Under the pieces are notes generated by a model. It did not search any database. It saw nothing but the letters and a program-made list of their open reading frames with translations, and was not told the origin of the DNA. DNA of 64,000 nucleotides, taken from the NCBI GenBank assembly GCA_038501625.1, contig JAZAYU010000009.1, positions 2,046,001-2,110,000 of the forward strand, given 5' to 3'. The first letter of the stretch is position 1; every line of letters begins with the position of its first letter. Below, piece after piece: positions 1-10,878 of the stretch. The translations under genes and the position numbers were made by a program. The stretch is from Corbicula japonica (lineage: Eukaryota > Mollusca > Bivalvia > Venerida > Cyrenidae).

Positions 1-567
1 CTTGGCTCTGTGAAGCTGTATATTTATGAAATTTTTATAAGTTTTTGCTTTTATGCGTTTTTCAGAGTGGGAGTCTGTAACCAATTATGTGTTGTGTTTC
101 TGTTGTTTGTAAAGAATGTAAATCTCTCTCCAAATTAAGGGACTATCCCAAAAAAGGCGTAACTAAACTTACGACATTTGCATATCGATAAATACAAGTG
201 TTGACATTTTCCTCATTCTTAAGAATTGGTTATTTCTGAGTTCGGAAAAGGCTGGGATCAGTTCACGAATGTATAATTATTGTGCATTAAACTCAACCAG
301 GAAATGGAGATCTTTGTAATTTTTCAATTTGAACTTTAGTTTTTATGTTTTACATACATTTAAGTATGAAATTGAAAATGCTAATTCCAGCTCACAATGA
401 TGTAGATACGAGAAGCGGAGTGTAATCTTGTGAAAATTGTCAATTACTTCTGTTATTTGCATAATGCTAAACGAAACAGGGAAGTGAATTTAATCGTGTC
501 TGCCTCGTGGGCATTTCTTGACGTGCAGTTTATCTAATTACTAAGAACTACATCATGATAAGGGCTG
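1..567. other. AT-rich intergenic DNA, no gene seen
   Basis: I see no open frame with coding character, RNA gene or repeat structure in this stretch. Confidence 0.5.
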
Positions 568-683
568 AAGGTTATAAAACTGAGATTGGAAATTAGTCTC
601 AAATCTCAAGCATCTGATTGGCTGAAATGGCGACCAGTTGCTTGAGATTTGAGATTGGTTTCCGTTTTAAGTTTTATAACCTT
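568..683. repeat. Hairpin MITE, family H, copy 1
   Basis: The ends are mutual inverses (AAGGTTATAAAACT at the left, its complement at the right). The arms contain AGTCTCAAATCTCAAGCATC followed by TGATTGGCTGAAATGGCGAC, the core shared with copies at 7332, 10879 and 15850. The right arm is shortened relative to the full palindrome at 7332. No protein is encoded. It is a non-autonomous foldback element by structure; the parent transposase family is unknown. Confidence 0.75.
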
Positions 684-1553
684 GGAACAAGGAAACATTT
701 GTCGCTAATATTTTTAAGAAAGCAAAACCTTAGATTGCTTTTTATTATAAACTATTAATACAGTTATTCAACTTCAGCAAATGTTTATTAAATGTAACTC
801 ATAAAAGGTGCAATTAAAAAATATTCAAAAAAACACAAGATGATTATGATCATTCAGCCTCATTAAATTATAGCTAAAATCTTATTCATATATCACTTAA
901 TACAGAGGATATAAATATCGCAGAAAGAAGAAAGAAACCCTTTTTGTCTCTGCTAATTTTAAAAATGTAGGATGACGACAATCTACTGGAAACTGTATAG
1001 GAACTTTATACGAGCCTTCAAGTGGTGTACAACACTTTTCATATTTCTTGAACCTTTATAACTATCATAAGATCTCTGTTCCATTTGAACATCATATCAT
1101 GCCTATATATCCGTATTGCTTCAAGGCAAACATATGTTGGAACATATGTACATATATTTCAAAGTAAGAAACACAGCTTTTTAATACCTGTACAATCAAA
1201 AACTAGCATTTCCTTAAACCTTGAGAAACTGATAACAAATGAATGTTCCTTTTTTGAAAACTGCCAGGTAATAAATCCTATAATAGGTTAATATTGCTGA
1301 TAACACAATTTTCGTTTTAAAAATATGTTTTTAAAGGCTACAATTTTTAAACTATTTAATTTTGTCCAATATTGCTGCATCAAATAATTGGTATTCGTTT
1401 ATTTTACTGTCTGCAAAAAAGGATATTGTCTTAAGGTGTAAGACTTGTTAAAACAAAACTATACATCAAGTTTGTTATAATAGTAGCAATTTAAAACAAA
1501 TTATTCCAATATAAGAAGAACTAGAAAACCATTCAGGCCTTTTAGTAACAATA
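684..1553. other. AT-rich intergenic DNA, no gene seen
   Basis: Short frames occur on both strands but none has coding-like composition, splice context or recognisable motifs. Confidence 0.45.
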
Positions 1554-1735
1554 TATAGCCAAACCTGCCTTAGCAGCCACCTGCGAATAGCAACCACCTG
1601 TCTTAAACAGCCAGTTTGAACATGTCATAAACTGATATTTTGTTCTCATTTTAATCTGTCTTTAACAGCCACCTGTGAAGAGCAGCCACCTTTTGTCACT
1701 CCCTTGGGTGGCTGCTAAAGACAGGTTTGACTGTA
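1554..1735. repeat. MITE with CAGCCACCTG subrepeats
   Basis: About 30-bp imperfect terminal inverted repeats bound this element: the left end has CCAAACCTGCCTTAGCAGCC and the right end is its near-complement (GGCTGCTAAAGACAGGTTTG). Between them AGCAGCCACC or AACAGCCACC recurs several times. It has no coding capacity. Short elements of this build are common in mollusc genomes (general knowledge, not checked here). Confidence 0.7.
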
Positions 1736-3189
1736 AACGACGGATAAACAACAAAAACCAACCAATCGGAGAGAAAGTGCGGATAATTTCAATCTCACTT
1801 AAGTCAAATCTTACAAAATGTTAGATCTGATGACGGCCCGCAGACACCGTACATAAGGGATAGCGGTTTTCCACGATTACTATTTTTAGAAATTGTCAAC
1901 GCTGGAAGCATAATTTATTACGCTCGCAAATGATCTGAAGAGGTCATTAGATTAGAAATGAATGCAATACTACATACACACATATAACCTCATTAAAATA
2001 TGCCTTACACAGGCTGTCAACACTTTCCATGGTTTAAAATACTATTTTTACTTTCACTTTTTCAATTTTGTTGGCGACAATCTGATTGGTTGGAAGGGGT
2101 AGTGATAAAAGCACGTTTTAGTAACTCGTCGTCAGATCCTGATAGCGTAGCGGTTTTCAGGAGATGATTTTAATCAGACTGGGATATTTTTTTTTATTTT
2201 AAGATATTTCTAGATAGATGTTTCTTTGTATTTTAGAGGTTAACTAAGTCATTATATTTACGGTGTCTAGGTCTACGGAGAAACCATTCGGTATCACATT
2301 TTTTATTTTGCAGAAAGAAAATATAAGTGAGTTGGTCTCTCGTCAGGAGGTACCGGGATCTTTTAACTATTGATAACAAAAGATGCGATGCCATTTGTTA
2401 AGCAAATAAGTATCCTGAGCATTATAAGCAGGAAGAATGGCTGACTATAAGAAGATATTCCTTATATCTAAGATAGCAATTATCATTGGTAGATACGATG
2501 AAGGAAAATAAATGAAAACCTTCCAATTAGCATATAAATGGTAGAAAGAAAACCACCTTTTCTACTCAGTACACCATTTATGCAGGAAACTATTTACACG
2601 AACAAACAACACAAATGTAAAACAATTTGAGAAAGCAGTTAACTTTGATATCAAGTTTGTATATTTGATTTAATTACAATGCCATTCGCAAATTTAATTA
2701 AAATCAAAATAACTGATGAACAATATTGCAAAGAAAACAAATGGTTAAAAAATAAGAAATTAAGGTTTAAAAACACATTTAGATGTCATGAAATACTGTG
2801 CGAATGTTTTGTTGTAAGGTTTTTCATTCAATTCAGTACAGTCATTTGCTTTCGTTGTTTGTTTCTTGCTGTAAATTAAATTCAATCACTTACAAGGTTA
2901 TTTTTAAAAACCGAACACCTGACAGTTAGAAACAACTGTCTTATAACTTTGCGAAATGACCTGTTCAGCCAGAACTCGAACGTTTTTTTTTTTAAAAATT
3001 GGTTCTTCAATGGATTCTACATCTCAGATTTATTTTACTATTTTTATAACATAGATTGCCGTCATTTTGTTTTTTAGACAAAGAAGCACGTCTTACCATT
3101 GCTATTCGGCTGAGATCCATGTATGAACACGCCGCTTCCAAAATAAACGAATTTCCCATGGTTAGATTTATCGAACACTGCTTCACTGC
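1736..3189. other. AT-rich intergenic DNA, no gene seen
   Basis: Scattered short inverted words (for example CCAACCAATC near 1757 and GATTGGTTGG near 2079) do not form an ordered hairpin. I see no gene. Confidence 0.4.
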
Positions 3190-3310
3190 AGTTTTGTCAT
3201 TTAGATGCGTAGGATAAATATTTCGTTTAATTTCCCTCGGCATGTCTAGCATGTCGTTTGCAATTTCAGATGAAACAGTTAAGGTTTCAGCTTCTTTCAA
3301 AGTTGTCTTG
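3190..3310 (-). repeat. Interspersed repeat family C, copy 1
   Basis: On the minus strand this stretch carries ATGCTAGACATGCCGAGGGA followed by AATTAAA, then an ATCCTACGCATCTAA-like stretch. The same ordered words recur near 58290-58400 and 62440-62540. A 97-codon frame (3007-3300, minus) crosses it, but the other copies do not keep that frame, so I treat it as a repeat rather than a gene. Which strand is sense is arbitrary. Confidence 0.5.
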
Positions 3311-3745
3311 TATTTAAGCCCATCTCTTCAACATTATTAAATTATGATCAACACACTAAATCATTCAAATACAAGTAGCAAGTATAGTTAGCCATAATTA
3401 ATTTAACGTATATGCTTTGTCAGTGATTTTGGTGTTGACATGTATTGATCTTCATATTTTTTTCTCGTTTCTTTTTGTAACACATTCTGCAAAATAATAT
3501 ATTCAGTATTGCATTATTGTAAATCAAACCTGCATATCCTATTATGAAAACATTTTCTCTTAGCCCAAAATAATTATGATGTTCACATTTAAGGGTAGAC
3601 ATATTTGTTTCTTAAAAAGTCGGGTTTTTAAAACTTTTAGACCACACCATGATAGTTTTTATTTGGAAAATAATCCAAATGTTAAGAAAAAGTGTTTTAA
3701 TTTAAAAGAAGAACCTTACCCAAGAATCATGTTTCTCTCCACTTA
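3311..3745. other. AT-rich intergenic DNA, no gene seen
   Basis: No supported feature. Confidence 0.4.
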
Positions 3746-4480
3746 ATATCAGGCATGATTTTATGAATCACAGAAAAAAGCTGAAATACGGCCGGGGGTC
3801 TGGGATAAATGGTGCAAAATCCTGCATTCTGGGCCTCTCCTGGGAGCATTTTTACTCTTGAAAAAAAAACAACACTTTTTTAAAGCAGATTTTTTCTAAC
3901 TAATGTCCATAACTAGATATTTATTGAACATTGTGACATTCCATTTCATTACAAATGTTCACCCCATGAGATATATGGGATATTTTGATGTCCATTAAAC
4001 AGCTACACCCTGAATGGATCCCCTCCCCCTATAATTGATATCTCATAACGTAACGCGCCAGTCCTCTTACGTTAAATTTTCGGATAAACGTCTGACTGGC
4101 TCGTCGTTCACTTTCCGTTCTAGCCACTCCCATTTCCAAATCTTTTTCAAAACTTTGTTGATGTCCTTTATATTTTCCAACAACTCTTTTAACAACAACT
4201 TTCCCAGCCATGCAGGATTATTAGCACAACCGTAGTTTGATACGCGTTTTACAATTGGTCAATGCTCTAATTTAATCCAATCATATCGCTGATTACATTT
4301 CGGGAAACATTGGTAAATGTTAAAACCGGGTCCCGTAAAAAACATGTAGTGACGCACAGCAAAGTTTAATGCCGGTTAGCGAATTGAATCCGAAGCGGAA
4401 AATAAAATTAAAAATCGGAATCGCGCGCGGCAAAAAGCGGAATTCCGCTAAAAAGCGGAAGAAAATCATGCCTGTTATAT
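3746..4480 (-). mobile_element. Non-autonomous DNA transposon with CAGGCATGATTTT ends
   Basis: The left end reads ATATCAGGCATGATTTT and the right end is its near-exact complement (AAAATCATGCCTGTTATAT), giving an element of about 735 bp. Near the right end the GC rises, with repeated GCGGAA/TTCCGC words that could pair with each other. A minus-strand ATG frame with a splice-donor-like end lies inside (4071-4211), so this may be an internally deleted copy of an element whose transposase gene was spliced. I could not define a target-site duplication or assign a superfamily. Confidence 0.6.
4071..4211 (-). pseudogene. Candidate first coding exon inside the 3746-4480 element
   Basis: Reading the minus strand from ATG at 4211, 47 codons give a basic, coding-like peptide that starts MAGKVVVKRVVGKYK and ends TFIRKFN. 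It is followed directly by a GTAAGA splice-donor consensus at 4070. The ATG is followed by G, as favoured for initiation. Beyond the donor the frame runs 13 more codons to a stop. I do not recognise the protein. Its position inside a TIR-bounded element suggests the 5' exon of a transposase or passenger gene whose downstream exons are absent. It could also be chance: it is short, and the donor motif is the main support. Confidence 0.35.
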
Positions 4481-4862
4481 AAATGTCAATGAGTTGTTTA
4501 GTTCATTTCTCTCTGTTACGTACATGTATTTATAAACGTTTTGATCAATTGCCGTAAAATTATAACACGTTTCATGTAACATGAAACAGGTTTTAACTTG
4601 CTTAAGATGTTAACACTACAACGCGGTTAAGACTTTTTTTCTCAAGTGCGACCTGTGCACATACGTTTGGTTTTTTTCTGGATCTACACTGGTTGCTTCT
4701 TTGTCGGAAATAACGTTATCAATCTAAAAGCGAACAATGTAGATCCTGCTCAGACACACGATTATGCAGACTGATCTTTATCTATACTGCTCCCACATGT
4801 GATAAAATATTTCTTGCATACCAGATAATTATTTCCGCGTGATTTACCGGGGAAAGAAAATC

Positions 4863-4959
4863 TTATCTTTTCCTTAGGGAAAAGATAACGTTCGCGTGCT
4901 ACATAAGTGACGTCACGTTTTCAAGTATCTGACGTAATATATTCAAGTTACTGACGTCA
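4863..4959. promoter_or_regulatory. CRE-like site cluster with GATA palindrome
   Basis: Two exact TGACGTCA palindromes (4908-4915 and 4952-4959) flank a TGACGTAA variant (4930-4937). Just upstream is a near-perfect inverted repeat, TTATCTTTTCC...GGAAAAGATAA (4863-4888), which contains GATA words. TGACGTCA is the known binding site of CREB/ATF bZIP factors. No transcript start can be tied to the cluster, so its function is inferred. Confidence 0.35.
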
Positions 4960-5069
4960 TTTACAAAATAAGGTTTGCATTAAACGTCAATATTTCAGCG
5001 TAAGGAAACAAAATTAAGTTTATATACATAAACTAAAATGTAAACAAAGTAAACGATATGCAAGAAAAA

Positions 5070-5221
5070 GTATCTTGCATGAGACATTCGGTAAAGATAG
5101 AAAAATCTGTCACCTCGGGTGAACTGTTTTGGCGGGAACTCGGCAGAGCCTCGTTCCCGCAAAAACAGTTCCCCCTCGGTGACAGATTTTTCTATTTTCA
5201 ACTCACATCCATGCAAGATAC
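5070..5221. repeat. 152-bp long hairpin (foldback MITE)
   Basis: The whole segment is one inverted repeat. GTATCTTGCATG at the left end matches CATGCAAGATAC at the right; TAGAAAAATCTGTCACC and GGTGACAGATTTTTCTA pair in the middle; GGGAAC/GTTCCC lies near a loop of roughly 15 nt around 5145. Because it is palindromic, both strands show similar 60-70-codon frames; these are symmetry artefacts. No other copy occurs in the window. Confidence 0.75.
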
Positions 5222-5720
5222 TTATAATCCCATAGAGTAAAGGGTTAAGGGGCTTTTTCTAAATTTAATCAGAAATTTAAAAAAGTAACGAACACCTTAT
5301 CATGTGGCGCAGGATATTATAATAATTGTTTTAAAACTAATTCTGAAAAAAAAAATCCCCGACATATTTCATAATAACGGTAACTCAAATAAAACACGAA
5401 CCCAGTATTGATAATAGAACCTAATTTAATCCCCAACAATTTTCCAAAAACAGGAAATTATATCATCATCAGTTATTTTAGGTTTGGTATTGACAAATTA
5501 CTTATTGTCAGGCATCGGTTGATATGTTACATTTTTCATACTTAAAATTATCGATGAGAAATATTCCAACATACGTTTGCTGTGAAGGAAAGCGGATAAA
5601 TAGAAAATAAAATGATCTGAAAATGAAAATCACATAATTTTTATTGTTTTGTAATGTAATAATACGCCACAAGATTAAGGTTATGCTCTTTTAAATAGTT
5701 ACCTCAGTTCGCGCGGAGAA
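5222..5720. other. AT-rich intergenic DNA, no gene seen
   Basis: No supported feature. Confidence 0.4.
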
Positions 5721-6754
5721 AGCGTTTAGCACTGTAACGCCGCATAGCAGCATCGCCGCATAAGCAATTAATTTTCTGTTATGCGGTGATTTCAACGCAT
5801 AAACTATACTTATGCGCGACGCTCAACGCATACAGAAGTTTCTTAAAATGGACGTAACTGTGCCCTTTTGCAACATACAGAGGATTTATAAAACCATTTA
5901 TTATAAAACTAAATAACTAAGTTCCAATATTAGAAGAAAACGATGGTGATGACGTTGTTGATGGCGATAACCGTCTGTTTCGAAATTTTATAACATAGGA
6001 GTCTCTAGGAATGTATTCTATTCATTGGTATAGGAAGCTGTTAACTGACTTAGTTATAGTTAGTGTTCCAGAAGCGACAGATTTATGGATATTGATAAAA
6101 TTGAAATGGTCGGTTCATTAATAAACTCGTATATTAATGACATGCCAGTTGTCATAATTAGTAAAATGTGTTTTCTTGTTATTTTATGGCACACCTTGTC
6201 CTTTCAACATTGACGTGGCGTGGCAGGGTCTTTCCTAGGGATTTTCAAAGGCTCCGGTATTCCCCGGGATTGGGACAATGGTTACAGATCAAATATGCAT
6301 TGTTTGAGACTAAATGCAACGGAAATAAAACAAATAAGATTTCAAAATAGTTATTCAAACCTGTTTGCAGATTGCTCAGTTGGTTTGATTCACAATTAAA
6401 CCGATCTTACCTAATCTTTGTCAGAATTTACCTATCTAAAAGTTTTGTTAAAAGCTTGGTTAAGTTGACACAAAAAACCTCATTTGGTTTGGTTCACAAT
6501 TAATTAAATCGACATTACTAAATCTTTGTCAGAATGTATCCCTCTAAAAACTGGACACAAAAAACTAAGCCCGATAATGATGATATTATAACAACCGCTT
6601 TTGTACTATTGTGCGTTTTAATTGTTTTATGCGGCTAAAGTGTGCCTTTTTGCCACATAAAAAGTTTTTATGCATTAACAATCACCGCATAAACGATAAA
6701 AAATTTGTTTATGCGGCGATACTGTTATGCGGCGTTACATAGCAGTTAAACGCT
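5721..6754. mobile_element. Non-autonomous element with ATGCGGCG-rich inverted ends
   Basis: The left end starts AGCGTTTAGCACTGTAACGC and the right end finishes as its approximate complement (GCGTTACATAGCAGTTAAACGCT). Each terminal region of roughly 130 bp carries several CGCCGCATA / TATGCGGCG words in alternating orientation, plus a matching TTTTGCAACATA / TGCCACATAA segment. The terminal regions are therefore long, diverged inverted repeats with internal subrepeats. The interior has no transposase-like frame. A TAGCA word flanks the inner CTGTAACGCC/GGCGTTACA boundaries and might be a target duplication, but the symmetry continues outside it, so the true boundary is unsettled. Confidence 0.6.
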
Positions 6755-7331
6755 CGTATTTGTCAATTCCGTAATATTAACATATTTTAACTAGGTTAAT
6801 AAAGGCTTGTTGGGCATGTCATAAACAGCTTATGTACTTTACTTTGAATTTACAAGTTCTGCGAAAAGCCATTTTAAAGAGTAACGAATACAAATCGTCT
6901 GGCATAGACAATTTGATAGGAGCAATCTAATTGAATGCTTAAATAATAAAGATAAGACTGACAAATGTGTGATTACTATATTGAAGTGTAAAGACGTGTA
7001 TGTAAACAGAGAAGCAGTAATTTAAATTGAATCATGCTTTCATTCAGGCACATCTAATTTTCAAATAGAGATGTTTTACAGAAATACAAGACAGCTATTC
7101 AATAGTTAAACATAAAGGAAGGTCTAGTTTGCTAGGAAGGTCTAGCAAAGCCCGTGACAATAAAGAGGAAACACGAAAAAGTTTCATTTTAAAGCTGCCT
7201 ATTCACAGATCATGGTTGAAAACTTCAATGTCGTATAAGTGGTTATGATAAGTTATAATACTATGCTCTTAAATAACTTGAGGGAAATTCGCCGAAATGT
7301 TGGTCCACTCTACATTTCAGGACCAGAGCCC
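6755..7331. other. AT-rich intergenic DNA, no gene seen
   Basis: No supported feature. Confidence 0.4.
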
Positions 7332-7468
7332 AAGGTTATAAAACTGAGCATGGAAACCAGTCTCAAATCTCAAGGATCTGATTGGCTGAAATGGCGACAA
7401 GTCGCCATTTCAGCCAATCAGATCCTTGATAATTGAGACTGGTTTCTTTCTGATACGTGATCATAACC
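7332..7468. repeat. Hairpin MITE, family H, full palindromic copy
   Basis: This is the most complete palindrome of the family. AAGGTTATAAAACTGAGCAT and CCAGTCTCAAATCTCAAGGA are followed by TCTGATTGGCTGAAATGGCG, then a tiny loop, then the complement in reverse order, ending CATAACC. Both arms carry CCAAT/ATTGG words. The right outer arm has diverged. It has no protein-coding capacity. Confidence 0.8.
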
Positions 7469-7689
7469 GTTAAATAGCATTAATTTCAAAATAAAATACA
7501 TCGCGCACAAAAAAACAGTATCACAAGAGAAGAAATGTACGACCAGTGGCAAACTGGGGGATTTCAAGCTCGTTTTATTAGGTACATTGTGCATTTATTA
7601 ATTAGCTCTAACCTTTCACACACTGGAAAATAAAATAAATACACTAGAATATGACCACTTAAAGGGTAATACTCTCTCAAACATAAAAT

Positions 7690-8010
7690 CGGAGTATAAA
7701 AGTGAAACATGCATGTCAGGAAAAACTACACTCGGACAACACAGCCTCCAAAAAAACAAACAAAAAAGATGAAGGAAGAGAGCACGGGTTTACAAACTGA
7801 TCAATTTCAAATAAGACACCAGAAATAATTAACGGAACATGAGTGATAACCACCTTGGAACGATCAGTGACAAAACAATTGCTAATGTCTGTTTAAACCA
7901 GGCTCTAGGGTGCACCAGCGTCACAATTGTACCAACAGGTTCTCATATGAACAAACAAGAACACGTTGCAGCGGTTACAGGTACATCAGCAAAACTTCAC
8001 AGGAAGATTC
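7690..8010 (+). repeat. Interspersed repeat family B, copy 1
   Basis: Ordered words shared with the other family B copies: ACACAGCCTCC near the start, ACCTTGGAACGATCAGTGAC near 7851, GGCTCTAGGGTGCACCA near 7900 and AACAGGTTCTCATATGAACA near 7934. Copies lie at 42330, 45345, 53310, 55735 and 56300, all in the same orientation. The type of element is not known; it could be a SINE or an old non-autonomous element. Confidence 0.6.
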
Positions 8011-9841
8011 ACTACTTAAAATACTTTCTCTTATTTTTAAAACAAAAATGATCACCTTGATGAGAAAATATTCCAAATTAATACTTGTCCCTTTACATTT
8101 TAAATTGTTTAGTTTAATTGGTAACATAACTTGATAGATTGTTCTGCATCCGATTTTATCCGCCAAGGAAACACTGCGAATAAGGCTGTGGATACTGCCT
8201 TGTCTTTTTCAATTATTCGTTAATGAATATATAACATGCAGTGTAAATGCGTGCTACGTTCACTGTAACATAAATCACTGCTTCTTAATAATACTTATTC
8301 TTAATTAAACTACAATAACTTGGGGTATATTGTAATCAGTGCAATGTACATAAGAACTATTGATTTGGCTTACATTCGAAGTAAGTAGAAAACCTAGCTT
8401 TGAAAGAAAGATCCCTGGAACCACTCACAATAAATTCAATATATAAAACAGAACTGTTTAATAAAAAGAGACAATCATGTCTAATAATATGGTTTATCTG
8501 TTGCGTATAAATTTATTAATTTATTAATTGTTGGGTTCCGGCATGGATTGATAAACATCCACATTTTAGCATACATGCATGTATTTCGAATTTTCATTTT
8601 GTCATTTATTTATAATTTTCAAAGTTATTTCCATTTTCCGCATCTTAAATAAATTTAAGGACAGTTGAAGCACAACCGATCGACAGGTTTCATATACAAG
8701 ATTATGCATTCAAACAGTAGGATTTAAATATTATTCATAAACATGTTCATGTTCTCATTGCAATTATTATAAATATGATGCTGCTCAAGAATCACTTGTA
8801 AGAAATTTGGAATAAAATATTCTACCTTATGATATTCGCATTGTACCGCGAGTCTTGCGTATCTTAAAAACTTGTTCAGCTACATTTCTGTATCATCCTA
8901 GTTGATCATATCTTGTATACTTTACAAAGGCTCAACACGTTTATCAATATTTAAAAGTATATCAAAATCTAAGTACATCAAGATCAAGTTTGCATATAAG
9001 TGGCCGGTTTTATTCCTTAAAACATAAAGGACATTCAGTTTGAAACGGGCTAAGAATTCTTTAAAGTTCAGTATCCATTTTCCAAACAGATTATACACAG
9101 ACATAACCGAACCCAAATAACAAATTTCACTACTTATTCTGTTTCACTTATTTGCCACAAACAGGCAGAACGATCATACAATTATATAGATTAAGACATC
9201 GCCGATATAAATGCGACCATTTGTGAAGTGAAATAAATACTAAAGACTCAGAAACGGCCAATGTGAACGTTCGAACATATCTGCAGAAAGCTAAAAGCAG
9301 ACAGTCGATGGCTTGCTAATACTATAAGTATACTTTACGTGTCTAGCAGACACGGTTTTCCATTAGCAAGACGTGAAAGATAATGACGAAAATTAATATT
9401 TCTTGTTGTTACGCAAAATGCTTTACTTAATTTCTGTAAAAAGGAAAAGGAAATAGTTATGCCATAGGTAAACGCATCTAATGAGCTGGAGTAAATTTTC
9501 ATTATCTAACAAAACATAATTAAAGTTTCAGTTTAGTCTTGAAAACATTAAGATATTTTGTCTTCTGTATTGCAGAGTTTTCGTTATATAAATTTTGTGT
9601 TACTTTAATTTTATAAAGTATGCTAGAAATCGTCTGATTTTTTTGTTGACAAATTAGGTGGGCATACTGCAGAAACTACCTCACTGGACAATACGTCCCC
9701 GAAAAACCAATAACTCTAGATAACAAAGCGATCGATTATTATCCCGATATACCTTTAACTGCCTTAGGGCAAAAAATCGATAAAATAATAGTGCGCGCAA
9801 TCTTATGGTTTAGTATCGCATCAATAAATTAAATTAAGTAA

Positions 9842-10315
9842 TGCGGACTGTTTGGTTTAAGCCTCTCAGAACTCCCTGAGACGTGCACGTCGTGGAGAGG
9901 GCACTGGAGAGATGGTCTGCTGGAGTCAAAGAGGGTCGCCGATAGTTATGTACTGCCACATACGGACATCATTATCTCCTCTCTGCCGTATGCGGGGTCC
10001 GCCTGGTGTGCCCGCTGCTGGACTTTGGACGCGATACGCCGCATCGTTGACCCTCTCCGAGAAATCTACGAGGCGACTGGACAACCATGGGGCGATCAAA
10101 TCTGCATGAGGACAGCAGCGGGGCCTTCTACAGCCAGGTCTTTAAAAGCAGAACTCGAAGGGGCGGTCAGAGAAGGGGATGTGGGATCCACAGATGGCAG
10201 AACCGACGACAATCAAGCGAATCCAGCAGACGATCTCTCCAGACCAACATCAGGGAGTGTGGCTCTTAAAAGGCGACCAATCAGAAGAACGACAAAGGAA
10301 GCACTCAACAACTAG
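9842..10315 (+). CDS. Unknown GC-rich open frame in the tandem unit (copy 1)
   Basis: After a TAA at 9839, 157 codons are open to TAG at 10313. There is no ATG near the beginning; the first in-frame ATG encodes the M of QICMRTAAG, so the visible part may be a 3' exon or a broken frame. The translation is protein-like: SWRGHWRDGLLESKRVADSY, then LPHTDIIISSLPYAGSAW, then TLDAIRRIVDPLREIYEATG, then a hydrophilic Asp/Arg/Ser-rich tail. Base composition here is far richer in G and C than the surroundings. I do not recognise the family. It could be a piece of host gene captured by the 9663-13928 element, or the remnant of its own protein. Confidence 0.4.
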   Translation, partial: CGLFGLSLSELPETCTSWRGHWRDGLLESKRVADSYVLPHTDIIISSLPYAGSAWCARCWTLDAIRRIVDPLREIYEATGQPWGDQICMRTAAGPSTARSLKAELEGAVREGDVGSTDGRTDDNQANPADDLSRPTSGSVALKRRPIRRTTKEALNN

Positions 10316-10640
10316 GTCAGCTACATTTAGGTCAACCAACAAAAGAAATTAACAAAAAATAGTAACATCTGAACCAGCCAATCGACATCAAGGAAGATCA
10401 ACTTAGAGAAGATAGGAGATGGAAGGAATGCGTCCTCTTCACTCACGTTCCGAAAGGACAGGCAGTCCGAGGGTGGAGAGGATGGATTCCAGAAGAAAGA
10501 AGAAATTCGACACAATAGAAAAAGTAAAAGAAGATAGAAGGAAGAAGAAGTTCAACAAGAAGAAGAAGAATAACTTTAGACAGACGCCTACATGGCTTGC
10601 CGATGGCGTCTATAAATAAAACAACACACACTTTGGTTTA
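10316..10640 (+). other. Downstream part of the GC/purine-rich island
   Basis: The sequence after the TAG keeps coding-like stretches in other frames. One reads RWKECVLFTHVPKGQAVRGW and is open from about 10366 until a TAG near 10520. Another, from ATG 10419 to TAA 10619, becomes Lys-rich. The stretch ends with the stem AGACGCC...GGCGTCT (10580-10612) followed by AATAAA, which could be a polyadenylation signal. The picture fits a frameshifted or processed coding remnant. Confidence 0.35.
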
Positions 10641-10878
10641 AGATGCTGTTTTTTTTAATTATACAAAAACAATTATAAAGGAGTATATTAAATATTTAAA
10701 AGAGCACTCATATTCATTCATATACTTATTTTATTTTCCTCCAGTCCAATTTAACAATTAGTAATCACCAACTAACTAATTTGAAACAGTGCATTTAATC
10801 ACAATAAAATATAAGCTATATATTATTAAATAAATAAATATGTCCGACTATTTCATTTATTTTGTAGCGTGCCAAATT

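Noticed and set aside
1756..2135. Possible large hairpin from CCAACCAATC / GATTGGTTGG words
   Set aside because: The paired words are not in reverse order on the right side, so no single hairpin forms.
5058..5240. Similar 60-70-codon frames on both strands at 4995-5240
   Set aside because: Both are readings of one palindromic hairpin; the similarity is due to symmetry.
8922..9116. 64-codon minus-strand frame repeated in all three tandem copies
   Set aside because: Repetition is due only to the tandem duplication; composition is AT-driven and nothing marks it as coding.
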